Positions 1-8,545 of a stretch of DNA of 64,000 bases are shown here, piece after piece. The translations under genes were made by a program, and so were the position numbers. Each line of letters starts with the position of its first letter. The stretch's first letter is position 1. The notes beneath the pieces are model-generated. The model was not told the DNA's origin. It saw only the letters and a program-made list of their open reading frames with translations, and ran no database searches. Source of the stretch: JASMHC01 sp964453855 (GTDB taxonomy: Bacteria; Pseudomonadota; Alphaproteobacteria; Rhodobacterales; Rhodobacteraceae); contig CAYVRN010000002.1 of the NCBI GenBank assembly GCA_964453855.1, positions 1 through 64,000 of the forward strand. Direction: 5' to 3'.

Positions 1-194
1 GATTGTTTGACCTATCCGGCCGTGGGACTAAGGCCCAGCGAGATTTCATTTCGGTTGAAAATTAGCCCGAAAACGTTTGAAAAGCACATCACCAACGCAA
101 AACCAAATTGCGTGCCCGCACACGCGATCTCGCAGTGGCAAAGGCCGCCGGGCTTCGCGTACTGCACCCTCAATGGGGAAAGTTCCCCAATTGA
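1..194 (+). pseudogene. 3' end of a LuxR-type HTH regulator, frameshifted
   Basis: The window opens inside a LuxR-family DNA-binding domain. Reading from base 1, residues like CLTYPAVGLRPSEISFRLKI and SPKTFEKHITNAK match the four-helix GerE/LuxR HTH, with the EIS..L.IS..T.EKHI..A core. After that Lys the open frame loses all similarity. Continuing in the next frame from base 102 gives TKLRARTRDLAVAKAAGLRV and a stop at 192-194, which is the expected end of such a domain. One A missing from the A-run at 99-102 explains this. The upstream part, probably an autoinducer-binding domain, lies outside the window. It is either a decayed gene or a homopolymer sequencing error. Confidence 0.7.
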
Positions 195-395
195 GTGCAT
201 GCTCTTTACGGCACACTTAACTTGGCTAAGCCAAAGTTTGGGCGCACGCATTTTATCTGACTTTTTGCCTTTCGGGGAAGTCGAGTATCGTACCAGTTTT
301 TTTATGCCGTGTGAGTGAGTGGTGGCAATGTTTAGATTGGGTGGCCGTTCCCCGAGATTATCCTCGTGGCTATCTATACTGTGCGTCCAAACGAC

Positions 396-749
396 TTAGC
401 TTCCGCGATAGGTTGAGTATCCGAACGGGGAGAGCAGCAGCGGCACGTGGTAGTGGGCTTGCTCGGACATGCCGAACCGCAGCGGGACAATTTCTAAAAA
501 GCGTGGGGACTCAGGCGGGGTGCCGATCGCGTCAAGATATGCACCGGCGTGAAATACCAGCTCATAGGTTCCTAATGCGAATTCGGATGCCGGCAGAATT
601 TGCTCGTCCGTTCGACCATCATCGTTGGTGGTCAGACTGCGCAGATGGGTCCTGCCGTCACCTTCAATGCGGTAAAGGTCAATTTTCAGCCCCTCCGCCG
701 GGCAACCGCGAGCCGTGTCGAGTACGTGAGTGGTTAGATATCCGGACAT
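396..749 (-). CDS. uraH: 5-hydroxyisourate hydrolase (transthyretin-like)
   Basis: This 117-residue protein hydrolyses 5-hydroxyisourate to OHCU in the urate-to-allantoin route of purine breakdown, in the cytoplasm. It shows the family's whole signature: an N-terminal LTTHVLDTARGCPAEG with the catalytic His, an internal DGRTD, HYHVPLLLSP near the end, and the diagnostic C-terminal tetrapeptide YRGS. Length is normal for bacterial HIUase. AGGAG lies 8 nt upstream of the ATG. No other urate gene is adjacent, although guaD occurs 33 kb away in the window. The plus-strand frame across it is a shadow. Confidence 0.95.
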   Translation of the reverse strand: MSGYLTTHVLDTARGCPAEGLKIDLYRIEGDGRTHLRSLTTNDDGRTDEQILPASEFALGTYELVFHAGAYLDAIGTPPESPRFLEIVPLRFGMSEQAHYHVPLLLSPFGYSTYRGS

Positions 750-917
750 TTATGAAACTCCTGTTTGGGAACAAAATGATCCGCATTCGAGGCGCAGGCA
801 ACGATGAAAGTTCCGAAACAGTTTCAAGCAAACGCGAAAAACCGAAATGATATTGTGTGCAATGCAAGTTGCGTTGGATCCATGGCGAGGACAAAGTGTG
901 CAAAGTTATAAGGGAAA

Positions 918-993
<76 letters not shown>

Positions 994-1079
994 GCCGTGA
1001 GCGTCCGTTTAGCCAAGCTTTTTCACGGGTGCAAGAGGTCTGGTTAAGTTTTTTGCGGAAAAGTTTGTTGAAATGAAAT

Positions 1080-1097
1080 GGGCGGCTTTCGCCGCCC
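1080..1097 (-). terminator. Hairpin terminator after the M20 peptidase gene
   Basis: A perfect 7-bp GC stem (GGGCGGC / GCCGCCC) with a GAAA tetraloop on the minus strand lies 10 nt beyond the peptidase stop. It is followed by the moderately T-rich ATTTCATTT. Confidence 0.6.
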
Positions 1098-1106
1098 TTG
1101 AATTGT

Positions 1107-2483
1107 TTAACTTTGCGTCATCGCATCCAGAATGCGCGCCCATGACCTGATCCCTTTGTGAAAACTTTCCACATCATATTTTTCGTTGGGCGAATGGATC
1201 TGGTCATCATCTTTTCCAAATCCGATCAGCATGGCGTCCATATCCAAATAGGTTTTGAAATGTCCCGCAATCGGAATTGATCCGCCGCATCCCACAAAGG
1301 CAGCTGCATCGGGCCATTCGTCTGAGAGGGCTGTACGGGCTTGATCAAAAGCGGGATGATTGGTGGACATTTGCGAGGCTGGCGAAGCTCCGTGTGCTTT
1401 GAATTCGACTGAACAGTCGGGTGGAAGCATGTCTTGAACCATTTTGCGGAAGTTTGCACGGATCGCTATTGGATCCTGCTGACTGACCAGCCGGAAGCTG
1501 ATTTTGGCGCTGGCTTTCGAAGGTAAAACGGTTTTGAACCCGTCGCCGGTGTAACCACCGTTGATGCCGTTCACATCGCAGGTCGGGCGGGACCAGATCA
1601 TTTCAAGTGCGGACCGATCTTGTTCGCCTGCAGGGGTGTTTAAATCGACACCACCCAGAAACGCCTTGTGATCGAAGTTCAGCCCGTCCCATTGAGCGCG
1701 TATGTCCTGAGGTAATTCTGGAACACCGTCATAAAATCCGGGAACAGTAATACGGCCCTGATCGTCGTGCAAACTAGCAATGATCCGCGACAAAACCCGA
1801 ATCGGATTGATCGCCGCGCCACCGTACATGCCCGAATGAAGGTCTTTGTCGGGGCCGGTGATAATTAATTCTTCGCCCAAGAGACCGCGTAACATCGTCA
1901 CAATCGACGGGACGCGACTTTCAAACAGTCCTGTATCGCAAATCAATGCGATGTCGGCTTTGAGTTCTTCGGTATTTTCTTTCATGAAGGGGATAAGGCT
2001 GGGCGAACCACTTTCTTCTTCACCTTCGAAGAAAAACGTGATGCGGCAAGGCAAGTTGCCATGCACGGCTTTCCATGAACGGCAAGCTTCAACAAATGTC
2101 ATTAACTGACCCTTGTCATCTGAAGATCCCCGCCCTCGAATGACTTTGCCCTTAGCGGTCTCTTGGAGCTGCGGATCAAAGGGGTCGTTGTCCCAAAGAT
2201 CAAGCGGATCAACAGGTTGCACGTCATAGTGCCCGTAAAACAGAATGTGCGGGCCGTCGCCATCGATGTGCCCGACCACCATCGGGTGCCCTGGCGTTGG
2301 CCGTTTCGAAGCCGTAGCTCCGATGCTTTCCAGATCAGCAACAAGCCAATCAGCTGCGGTTGCGCAGTCGCCTTTAAAGGCGGGGTCAGTGGAAATTGAG
2401 GGAATTCTTAATAGTTCGCACAAACGTTCGATTGATTGGGGAAGATCAGCATCAATATGGTCAAGGACTTTTACTATGGTCAT
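1107..2483 (-). CDS. M20-family metallopeptidase (dipeptidase)
   Basis: This 458-residue zinc exopeptidase belongs to the ArgE/DapE/carnosinase superfamily and probably cleaves dipeptides in the cytoplasm. The metal and catalytic motifs are in order: FYGHYDVQP (first His and the Asp after it), the bridging-Asp segment SSDDKGQ, the catalytic EGEEESGSPS, ICDTG, and the late IHSPNEKY that supplies the last zinc His. The dimerisation lid lies between about residues 200 and 320. Length is typical of the M20 dipeptidases of about 460 residues. CGGAG precedes the ATG. It is divergent from hemA, and the 203-bp gap holds an FNR box. Substrate is not determined from sequence. Confidence 0.92.
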   Translation of the reverse strand: MTIVKVLDHIDADLPQSIERLCELLRIPSISTDPAFKGDCATAADWLVADLESIGATASKRPTPGHPMVVGHIDGDGPHILFYGHYDVQPVDPLDLWDNDPFDPQLQETAKGKVIRGRGSSDDKGQLMTFVEACRSWKAVHGNLPCRITFFFEGEEESGSPSLIPFMKENTEELKADIALICDTGLFESRVPSIVTMLRGLLGEELIITGPDKDLHSGMYGGAAINPIRVLSRIIASLHDDQGRITVPGFYDGVPELPQDIRAQWDGLNFDHKAFLGGVDLNTPAGEQDRSALEMIWSRPTCDVNGINGGYTGDGFKTVLPSKASAKISFRLVSQQDPIAIRANFRKMVQDMLPPDCSVEFKAHGASPASQMSTNHPAFDQARTALSDEWPDAAAFVGCGGSIPIAGHFKTYLDMDAMLIGFGKDDDQIHSPNEKYDVESFHKGIRSWARILDAMTQS

Positions 2484-2548
2484 TTCAGATGGCTCCGATT
2501 TTGCATTGGACCTAGCGTAGCAACGTTGTAGATGCTGTCCAGATGGAC

Positions 2549-2562
2549 TTGATCCACATCAA
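2549..2562 (+). promoter_or_regulatory. FNR/FnrL-type box upstream of hemA
   Basis: TTGAT-CCAC-ATCAA is an exact match to the FNR consensus TTGAT-N4-ATCAA. It ends 124 nt before the hemA GTG, in the divergent gap with the peptidase gene. In Rhodobacter, FnrL is known to control hemA in response to oxygen, so the same wiring is inferred here. Confidence 0.75.
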
Positions 2563-2686
2563 CGCAAACCTCGCGGCAATTTGTAACGTCGCAGAAAATG
2601 AAAACGTGACATACATAATCACAGATTGTAATATGTTCTGACGCGCACCCCATCACTCGGGGCAGGACGATACGAAGGAGACGCCC

Positions 2687-3910
2687 GTGGATTATACGGA
2701 CCAGCTCGATTTAGCATTGAACCGTCTGCACGACGAAGGCCGTTATCGGACCTTCATCGATATCGAGCGGAAGAATGGGCATTTCCCTCATGCTGTGTGG
2801 AGCCGTCCTGATGGATCCAAACAGGAAATCACCGTCTGGTGTGGCAATGACTACCTAGGCATGGGGCAGCATCCGACTGTTCTTGCGGCGATGCACGAAG
2901 CTATCGACGCGACCGGAGCGGGTTCGGGCGGTACGCGCAATATCTCTGGCACCACGGTCTATCACAAACGTCTTGAGTCTGAATTGGCCGATCTGCACGG
3001 AAAAGAATCGGCACTGTTGTTCACAAGCGCTTACATTGCCAATGACGCGACCTTGTCGACTCTTCCAAAACTTTTCCCGGGTTTGATTATTTATTCGGAC
3101 GAGCTGAACCACGCTTCAATGATCGAAGGTGTTCGCCGCAACGGCGGCGCAAAGCGTATCTTCAAGCACAATGATGTAGCGGATCTGCGCGCCAAACTTG
3201 AAGCGGACGATCCGAATGCGCCCAAGCTGATTGCATTTGAATCGGTGTATTCAATGGATGGCGACTTTGGCCCCATTGAAGCGATCTGCGACCTGGCGGA
3301 CGAGTTCAATGCACTGACATATATTGACGAAGTCCATGCTGTGGGCATGTATGGTCCACGCGGCGCAGGTGTGGCCGAGCGTGACCGCTTGATGCACCGT
3401 TTAGACATCATCAATGGCACTTTGGCAAAAGCCTATGGCGTTATGGGGGGCTACATTGCCGCCTCAGAGAAAATGTGTGACGCGATAAGATCTTATGCGC
3501 CGGGCTTTATCTTTACTACATCGCTTTCTCCGGCGGTGGCTGCGGGGGCCGCGGCGTCGGTTGCACATCTGAAGACTGATCAAGCGTTGCGTGACAAGCA
3601 CCAAACGCAGGCGAAAATTCTGAAGGCCCGTTTGAAAGGACTTGGCTTGCCGATTATTGATCACGGCAGTCATATTGTGCCTGTGATCGTTGGCGATCCG
3701 GTTCATACTAAAAAACTGTCTGATATGCTTTTGGAAGATCACGGTATCTACGTTCAACCGATCAACTTCCCGACTGTGCCTCGCGGAACTGAACGTCTGC
3801 GCTTCACACCGTCACCGGTTCACGGTCCGAGAGAAATTGATGCCCTTGTTCATGCGATGGACGATCTCTGGTCGCGTTGTGCGCTGAATCGCGCCGAGTT
3901 ATCTGCCTGA
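2687..3910 (+). CDS. hemA: 5-aminolevulinate synthase
   Basis: It condenses glycine with succinyl-CoA to 5-aminolevulinate, the first step of haem and other tetrapyrroles by the Shemin (C4) pathway. This 407-residue PLP enzyme is the expected length. It shows the glycine-rich GAGSGGTRNISGT, the cofactor-binding YIDEVHAVG, and the Schiff-base lysine at residue 248 in GTLAKAYG, the same number as in the Rhodobacter enzyme. The start is GTG, with AAGGAG 6 nt upstream. It is monocistronic or leads the run towards the RodZ-like gene. The upstream FNR box suggests oxygen control. Confidence 0.97.
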   Translation: MDYTDQLDLALNRLHDEGRYRTFIDIERKNGHFPHAVWSRPDGSKQEITVWCGNDYLGMGQHPTVLAAMHEAIDATGAGSGGTRNISGTTVYHKRLESELADLHGKESALLFTSAYIANDATLSTLPKLFPGLIIYSDELNHASMIEGVRRNGGAKRIFKHNDVADLRAKLEADDPNAPKLIAFESVYSMDGDFGPIEAICDLADEFNALTYIDEVHAVGMYGPRGAGVAERDRLMHRLDIINGTLAKAYGVMGGYIAASEKMCDAIRSYAPGFIFTTSLSPAVAAGAAASVAHLKTDQALRDKHQTQAKILKARLKGLGLPIIDHGSHIVPVIVGDPVHTKKLSDMLLEDHGIYVQPINFPTVPRGTERLRFTPSPVHGPREIDALVHAMDDLWSRCALNRAELSA

Positions 3911-4050
3911 TAGAATTCCCCCTGAACTAATCCTTTCGATGTGGTAAAGAAACCGCATCGAAAGTTTCGTTTTTGCGAATCGCCTCTGGGGAGAGGTCTC
4001 GCTGCCGGGGCTTTCTTGGGGACAGGCAATTTGACCGGAAGGGCTGTCGT

Positions 4051-5301
4051 ATGTTGCGACGCAAGCCAGGGCGTGAAGAGGCGTCGGCTGAGGTTGAACC
4101 TAAAGGGTTCGACGACTACGAGGTTAAACTCGGCGACACCATGCGCGGAGAGCGTGCGACCCTTGGTAAATCCCTATTAGATGTTCAACGTGAATTGCGT
4201 ATCAAGGCTGCTTATATTGCGGCAATCGAAAACTGCGATGCATCGGTTTTTGAATCTCCTGGTTTCGTTGCAGGATACGTGCGCTCTTATGCCCGTTATC
4301 TGAAAATGGATCCGGAAGTTTCTTATGAACGCTTCTGTGCCGAAAGTGGCTTTTCGGTCTCTCGCGGTCTGTCGAGCGATGAGCAGGCCAAAACAACTGG
4401 TGCGAAACCGAAAGCCAAAAAGCAAAGCCGCCATTCTTCCGACGATTTGTTTGAGCGGGCAAAAACCCCCTTTATCCCAGCTCCGTCTTCGGCACTTTCT
4501 GGTGTTGCGCCGGAAGCAGTCGGGTCGTCTATGATTTTACTGTCGGTGATTGGTCTGATTGCTTTTGGCGGGTGGACCGTCTTGAAGGAAATCCAGAAAG
4601 TCAGCATTTCGCCTGTGGAACAAGCCCCGCAGATTGCCATGTCGGTTGGGCCTGAGTTCGATTTTGCTCAGAGTAATGTTCGCGATGAAGCCGATATGCC
4701 GGAGCCTTCGGCCGAGGCGTTTGACCGTCTTTACCGTCCACAGGCGTTGGATATCCCCGTTATAACAGCGCGGGATGAGCCCATTGCCTCCTTAGATCCG
4801 TCCAAACTGGGAATGTTTGCATCGCCGGAATTTGAGACAGATATCGTCATTGCTGATTTGAGCGAAACAGTTTCGGAAGATGTCGCTAGCCTTGTCATGG
4901 AAGAGCAAACGGGAAGTGCCGAAGTGACGGTTGCTGAGGCCGAGACGCCTGATCCAATCGTTGTCGAAGATTCAGCCCCAGAGATTGCTGTGCTTGCAGT
5001 TCAACCAGCATGGGTGCGTGTACGTTCGGCGGACGGGAACGTGATATTCGAGAAAATCCTCTCGGCCGGTGAAGAATATGTGCTTCCCCAACTTGAAGGC
5101 GCACCAACCTTGCGCGCCGGCAATTCCGGTTCCGTCTATTTCAAAGTTGGAACTAAAGTATATGGGCCCGCCGGCGGGGCAGGCGGGGTGGCCAAAAATG
5201 TTGCGTTGTCATCTGACAACTTGACGGCTTCGTATGCACAGGCTGATCCGGCAGCAGACAATGATCTGGCCCAGTACCTAAACGTCGCTCAAGCGAACTA
5301 A
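4051..5301 (+). CDS. RodZ-like membrane protein with HTH_25 and DUF4115 domains
   Basis: The 416-residue protein has a cytoplasmic helix-turn-helix of the RodZ type (about residues 30-100, with GERATLGKSLLDVQ and VAGYVRSYARYL). A basic, low-complexity linker follows, then one membrane span (about 150-170, MILLSVIGLIAFGGW). An acidic spacer leads to a C-terminal beta domain with AWVRVRSADGNVIFEKIL, typical of DUF4115. RodZ proteins link MreB to the elongasome; a shape role is inferred. The ATG at 4051 is chosen because homologues begin close to the conserved EPKGFD stretch and GGAAGG precedes it. An upstream in-frame start at 3973 would add 26 unconserved residues. ispG follows. Confidence 0.88.
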   Translation: MLRRKPGREEASAEVEPKGFDDYEVKLGDTMRGERATLGKSLLDVQRELRIKAAYIAAIENCDASVFESPGFVAGYVRSYARYLKMDPEVSYERFCAESGFSVSRGLSSDEQAKTTGAKPKAKKQSRHSSDDLFERAKTPFIPAPSSALSGVAPEAVGSSMILLSVIGLIAFGGWTVLKEIQKVSISPVEQAPQIAMSVGPEFDFAQSNVRDEADMPEPSAEAFDRLYRPQALDIPVITARDEPIASLDPSKLGMFASPEFETDIVIADLSETVSEDVASLVMEEQTGSAEVTVAEAETPDPIVVEDSAPEIAVLAVQPAWVRVRSADGNVIFEKILSAGEEYVLPQLEGAPTLRAGNSGSVYFKVGTKVYGPAGGAGGVAKNVALSSDNLTASYAQADPAADNDLAQYLNVAQAN

Positions 5302-5381
5302 TCCCCGATACCCGATTGCCGCCAAAGGCATGGCGGACTATGTAGGCGTCAAGTCCGAAAGCCTTATTGACGAGGGATATT

Positions 5382-6500
5382 ATGTCTTTGAACGCTGTTC
5401 GCCCGTGGCGTACAATCGAACGCCGGAAATCCCGATTGATACATGTTGGCAATGTTCCTGTCGGCGGAGACAGCCCGATCAGTGTACAAACGATGACCAA
5501 CACCATCACTTCGGACATAGCGGCCACGGTGCTTCAGGTGCAGGCAGCGGCCGATGCGGGGGCAGATATTGTGAGGGTCTCGACCCCTGACGAGGCATCT
5601 ACAAAGGCTTTGAAAATAATCGTTGACGAAAGCCCCGTGCCTATCGTCGCTGATATTCACTTTCACTATAAGCGTGCAATTGAAGCCGCCGAAGCAGGGG
5701 CTGCCTGTCTGCGGATCAACCCCGGAAACATTGGGGATGAGAAACGTGTGAAAGAGGTGATCAAGGCAGCAAAGGATAACGGTTGCTCTATCCGGATCGG
5801 TGTGAACGCCGGATCGCTTGAAAAACACCTGCTGGAAAAATACGGAGAGCCATGCCCAGAGGCTATGGTGGAAAGTGGGCTCGAACATATCCGCATTCTA
5901 GAGGATAACGACTTTCACGAGTTCAAGATCAGCGTGAAAGCCTCTGACGTGTTTTTGGCGGCGGCTGCCTATCAGGCACTGGCAGAGGCGACTGATGCGC
6001 CAATCCATTTAGGGATCACTGAAGCGGGTGGATTAATGTCTGGCACGATCAAATCCGCCATTGGGTTGGGAAATCTTTTGTGGTCGGGTATCGGTGATAC
6101 AATCCGCGTTTCCTTGTCCGCTGACCCGGTAGAAGAAGTTAAAGTTGGCTACGAAATACTCAAGGCTCTGGGGTTGCGTCATCGTGGCGTGAATATCATT
6201 TCTTGCCCGTCCTGCGCCCGCCAAGGATTTGACGTGATAAAAACTGTTGAAGCGCTTGAGCAGCGTTTAGAGCATATCAAAACACCAATGAGCCTGTCGA
6301 TTATCGGCTGTGTTGTGAATGGTCCTGGTGAGGCGTTGATGACGGACGTGGGCTTTACCGGCGGCGGGGCAGGGTCTGGCATGGTTTATCTTGCTGGCAA
6401 GCAAAGCCACAAACTTTCCAATGATCAGATGATTGATCACATCGTAGAGCAAGTCGAAAGAAAGGCCGCCGAGATTGACGCGGCGGCCTTGGAGGACTGA
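5382..6500 (+). CDS. ispG: 4-hydroxy-3-methylbut-2-enyl diphosphate synthase
   Basis: The [4Fe-4S] enzyme of the MEP isoprenoid pathway converts MEcPP to HMBPP. The 372-residue protein begins with a TIM-barrel half (SVQTMTNT, IVRVSTPDE, DIHFHYKRA, RINPGNIG). It ends with the iron-sulphur part holding CPSCARQG and GCVVNGPGEA, which supply three cluster cysteines and the conserved Glu. The ATG at 5382 has GAGGGA 4 nt upstream; a TTG 15 bp earlier is less likely. It follows the RodZ-like gene by 80 bp in the same direction, an arrangement that suggests co-transcription. Confidence 0.96.
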   Translation: MSLNAVRPWRTIERRKSRLIHVGNVPVGGDSPISVQTMTNTITSDIAATVLQVQAAADAGADIVRVSTPDEASTKALKIIVDESPVPIVADIHFHYKRAIEAAEAGAACLRINPGNIGDEKRVKEVIKAAKDNGCSIRIGVNAGSLEKHLLEKYGEPCPEAMVESGLEHIRILEDNDFHEFKISVKASDVFLAAAAYQALAEATDAPIHLGITEAGGLMSGTIKSAIGLGNLLWSGIGDTIRVSLSADPVEEVKVGYEILKALGLRHRGVNIISCPSCARQGFDVIKTVEALEQRLEHIKTPMSLSIIGCVVNGPGEALMTDVGFTGGGAGSGMVYLAGKQSHKLSNDQMIDHIVEQVERKAAEIDAAALED

Positions 6501-6511
6501 GTTAAGCGGAA

Positions 6512-7255
6512 TTAACCGCGCAACTCGTCCAGAATTTGTATAAACTGATCCATAGGAACATAACCGCGTAGCGCTTCAGTTCCGACTATAAACGTGGGTG
6601 TGCCGTCGATCGACAGGGCGCCTGCCAGTTGACGGTTGCGATTGATTTCATTGGTAACCGCATCTGAGGTCATTTCGGAGAGTATCTGATCAGCATCCAA
6701 TTCAAATTCACCTGCCAACCGTCGCAGTACTGGTTCAGACACGTTGCCCTGCAGATTCATAAGTGCGTCGTGAACTGATTTGTATGCGTCACCACCGTAG
6801 ATCATTCGGGTAGCAATGGCGAAACGGGACGCGATAACCGATTGTTCTCCTAGAATTGGCAACTCCTTGATCACCAGAGCAATGGTGTCGTCATCTGCCA
6901 TCATTTGCAGCAGCTCTGGGTGTGCTTTTCGGCAGTATCCGCAACGGTAATCCAAAAACTCAACAATGCGCATGCTGCCGTCTGGGTTGCCGTCGACATA
7001 AGAATAGCCGTCGTTAAATATCTCATCCGAGTACGCTGTGATCATCTGGACTTCAGAATCTTTCGACGCCTGCGCTTGGCGGCTTTCCAGGACACCGATT
7101 ACCTCGATAATCAATTCAGGGTTCTCAAGCAGGTAATTGCGGATCTCAGATCGAAAAGCGCTGCGCTCTTCATTCGTCATAGCTGAAATATCGAAAGCAA
7201 CCGCAGGGGACGCAATGGACAAAAGCAGTGCAAGGGATTTCAATAGCCGAAGCAT
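6512..7255 (-). CDS. DsbA-family thiol-disulfide oxidoreductase
   Basis: A periplasmic thioredoxin-fold protein of 247 residues. The signal peptide covers about residues 1-20 (hydrophobic LLKSLALLLSIA, Ala-X-Ala end). An N-terminal helical extension is followed by the active site DYRCGYCRK (Cys105 and Cys108) and the cis-Pro loop GTPTFIVG near the C-terminus. The layout resembles the Com1/ScsC-like group rather than classical DsbA. The substrate and whether it oxidises or isomerises are not visible. AAAGGAG precedes the ATG by 7 nt. It is divergent from the aminotransferase gene. Confidence 0.92.
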   Translation of the reverse strand: MLRLLKSLALLLSIASPAVAFDISAMTNEERSAFRSEIRNYLLENPELIIEVIGVLESRQAQASKDSEVQMITAYSDEIFNDGYSYVDGNPDGSMRIVEFLDYRCGYCRKAHPELLQMMADDDTIALVIKELPILGEQSVIASRFAIATRMIYGGDAYKSVHDALMNLQGNVSEPVLRRLAGEFELDADQILSEMTSDAVTNEINRNRQLAGALSIDGTPTFIVGTEALRGYVPMDQFIQILDELRG

Positions 7256-7399
7256 AAAGGCTCCTTTGTTTGTTTAGGGGCCGTATACAAGGCCGTGAAT
7301 TCTTGACTTTCTCGCCTGTTATCCGATGACAGCACGTCATGCATTGACCCGCAACCGCCGGAATGAAAAAAGCAGTTTAGGCATGAATAGGGGGGCAAG

Positions 7400-8545
7400 A
7401 TGCGGAACTCAAGCAGAAGCGAGGTTGATCCCTTTATCGTGATGGATGTGATGGAGGCTGCGCGAGCGGCCGAGGCCGCAGGTCGCCACATTATTCACAT
7501 GGAAGTTGGTCAGCCAAGTTCTCCGGCACCGGAAGCTGCACGCGCGGCTTTGACGGATCGTATTGCTGCTGATCCACTTGGATATACAGTTGCCTTGGGG
7601 ATTCCCGAACTACGCGCCCGCATCGCAAAGCTGTACAAGGATTGGTACGGCGTCGATGTATCCGCGGATAGGATCGTTGTAACATCTGGTTCTTCCGGCG
7701 CATTCCTTTTGGCATTCACTGCACTTTTTGACGGCGGGGCCAAGGTTGGCATTGGTGAACCCGGCTATCCCAGTTATCGTCAAATTCTGACTGCGCTGGG
7801 AATGGAAACTGTTGGTATCCAGACAAGCGAAGCGGCGCGATATCAGCCGACGCCGCACGACCTTGAGGGGCTTGAGTTGGACGGTTTGATGGTTGCTTCG
7901 CCTGCAAACCCGTCCGGCACGATGCTGGGTTATGCCGAACTGAAAGAGTTGATAGACGCCTGTCATGCAAAAGGCACTGCATTTATTTCGGACGAGATCT
8001 ACCACGGGATTGAGTACGAAGCGAAAGCTGTCACAGCCTTGGAAATCAGTGATGACGTCTATGTGATCAATTCGTTTTCGAAGTACTTCAGCATGACCGG
8101 ATGGCGCGTTGGTTGGATGGTCGTGCCGCCGGATCATGTGCGCCGGATTGAACGATTGGCGCAGAATATGTTTATCTGCCCACCCCATGCCAGCCAGATC
8201 GCAGCATTGGCGGCGCTGGATTGCGAGGATGAATTGCAGGCCAACCTTGCCGTTTATGCAGAAAACCGACGTTTGATGCTGGAGGGCTTGCCAGACGCAG
8301 GATTTGACCGGATCGCGCCTCCGGACGGAGCGTTTTACGTGTATGCGGATATCAGTCACTTGACCAACGACAGTCTTGGATTCTGCAAACAGATTCTGGA
8401 TCAGGCGGGCGTGGCGGTAACGCCAGGCATGGATTTTGATAAGCAACGTGGGAACGGAACCCTGCGGTTTTCTTACGCGCGAAGTACTGACGACATTCGT
8501 GAAGGCTTGAAACGTCTGAAGGCCTTTATGGAGACCCGCGCATGA
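7400..8545 (+). CDS. Class I/II pyridoxal-phosphate aminotransferase
   Basis: A 381-residue cytoplasmic aminotransferase of fold type I. It has the substrate-loop HMEVGQPS, the aromatic stacking region, the cofactor Asn in SPANPSGT, the D-x-Y in SDEIYHGIEY, the Schiff-base Lys in NSFSKYFSMTGWRVGW, and the C-terminal Arg in RFSYARS. It resembles the aspartate/aromatic or pyruvate-dependent enzymes, but donor specificity cannot be read. Its TGA overlaps the amiC start by 4 bp (ATGA), so translation of the two is probably coupled. Confidence 0.92.
   Translation: MRNSSRSEVDPFIVMDVMEAARAAEAAGRHIIHMEVGQPSSPAPEAARAALTDRIAADPLGYTVALGIPELRARIAKLYKDWYGVDVSADRIVVTSGSSGAFLLAFTALFDGGAKVGIGEPGYPSYRQILTALGMETVGIQTSEAARYQPTPHDLEGLELDGLMVASPANPSGTMLGYAELKELIDACHAKGTAFISDEIYHGIEYEAKAVTALEISDDVYVINSFSKYFSMTGWRVGWMVVPPDHVRRIERLAQNMFICPPHASQIAALAALDCEDELQANLAVYAENRRLMLEGLPDAGFDRIAPPDGAFYVYADISHLTNDSLGFCKQILDQAGVAVTPGMDFDKQRGNGTLRFSYARSTDDIREGLKRLKAFMETRA

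Noticed and set aside
169..195. Terminator at the end of the luxR fragment
   Set aside because: A bulged hairpin (GGGGAA/TTCCCC) covers the stop, but no T-run follows, so it was not listed.
311..850. Long plus-strand open frame across uraH
   Set aside because: It lies antisense to uraH, whose full family signature and YRGS end are on the other strand. The frame has no recognisable motif.
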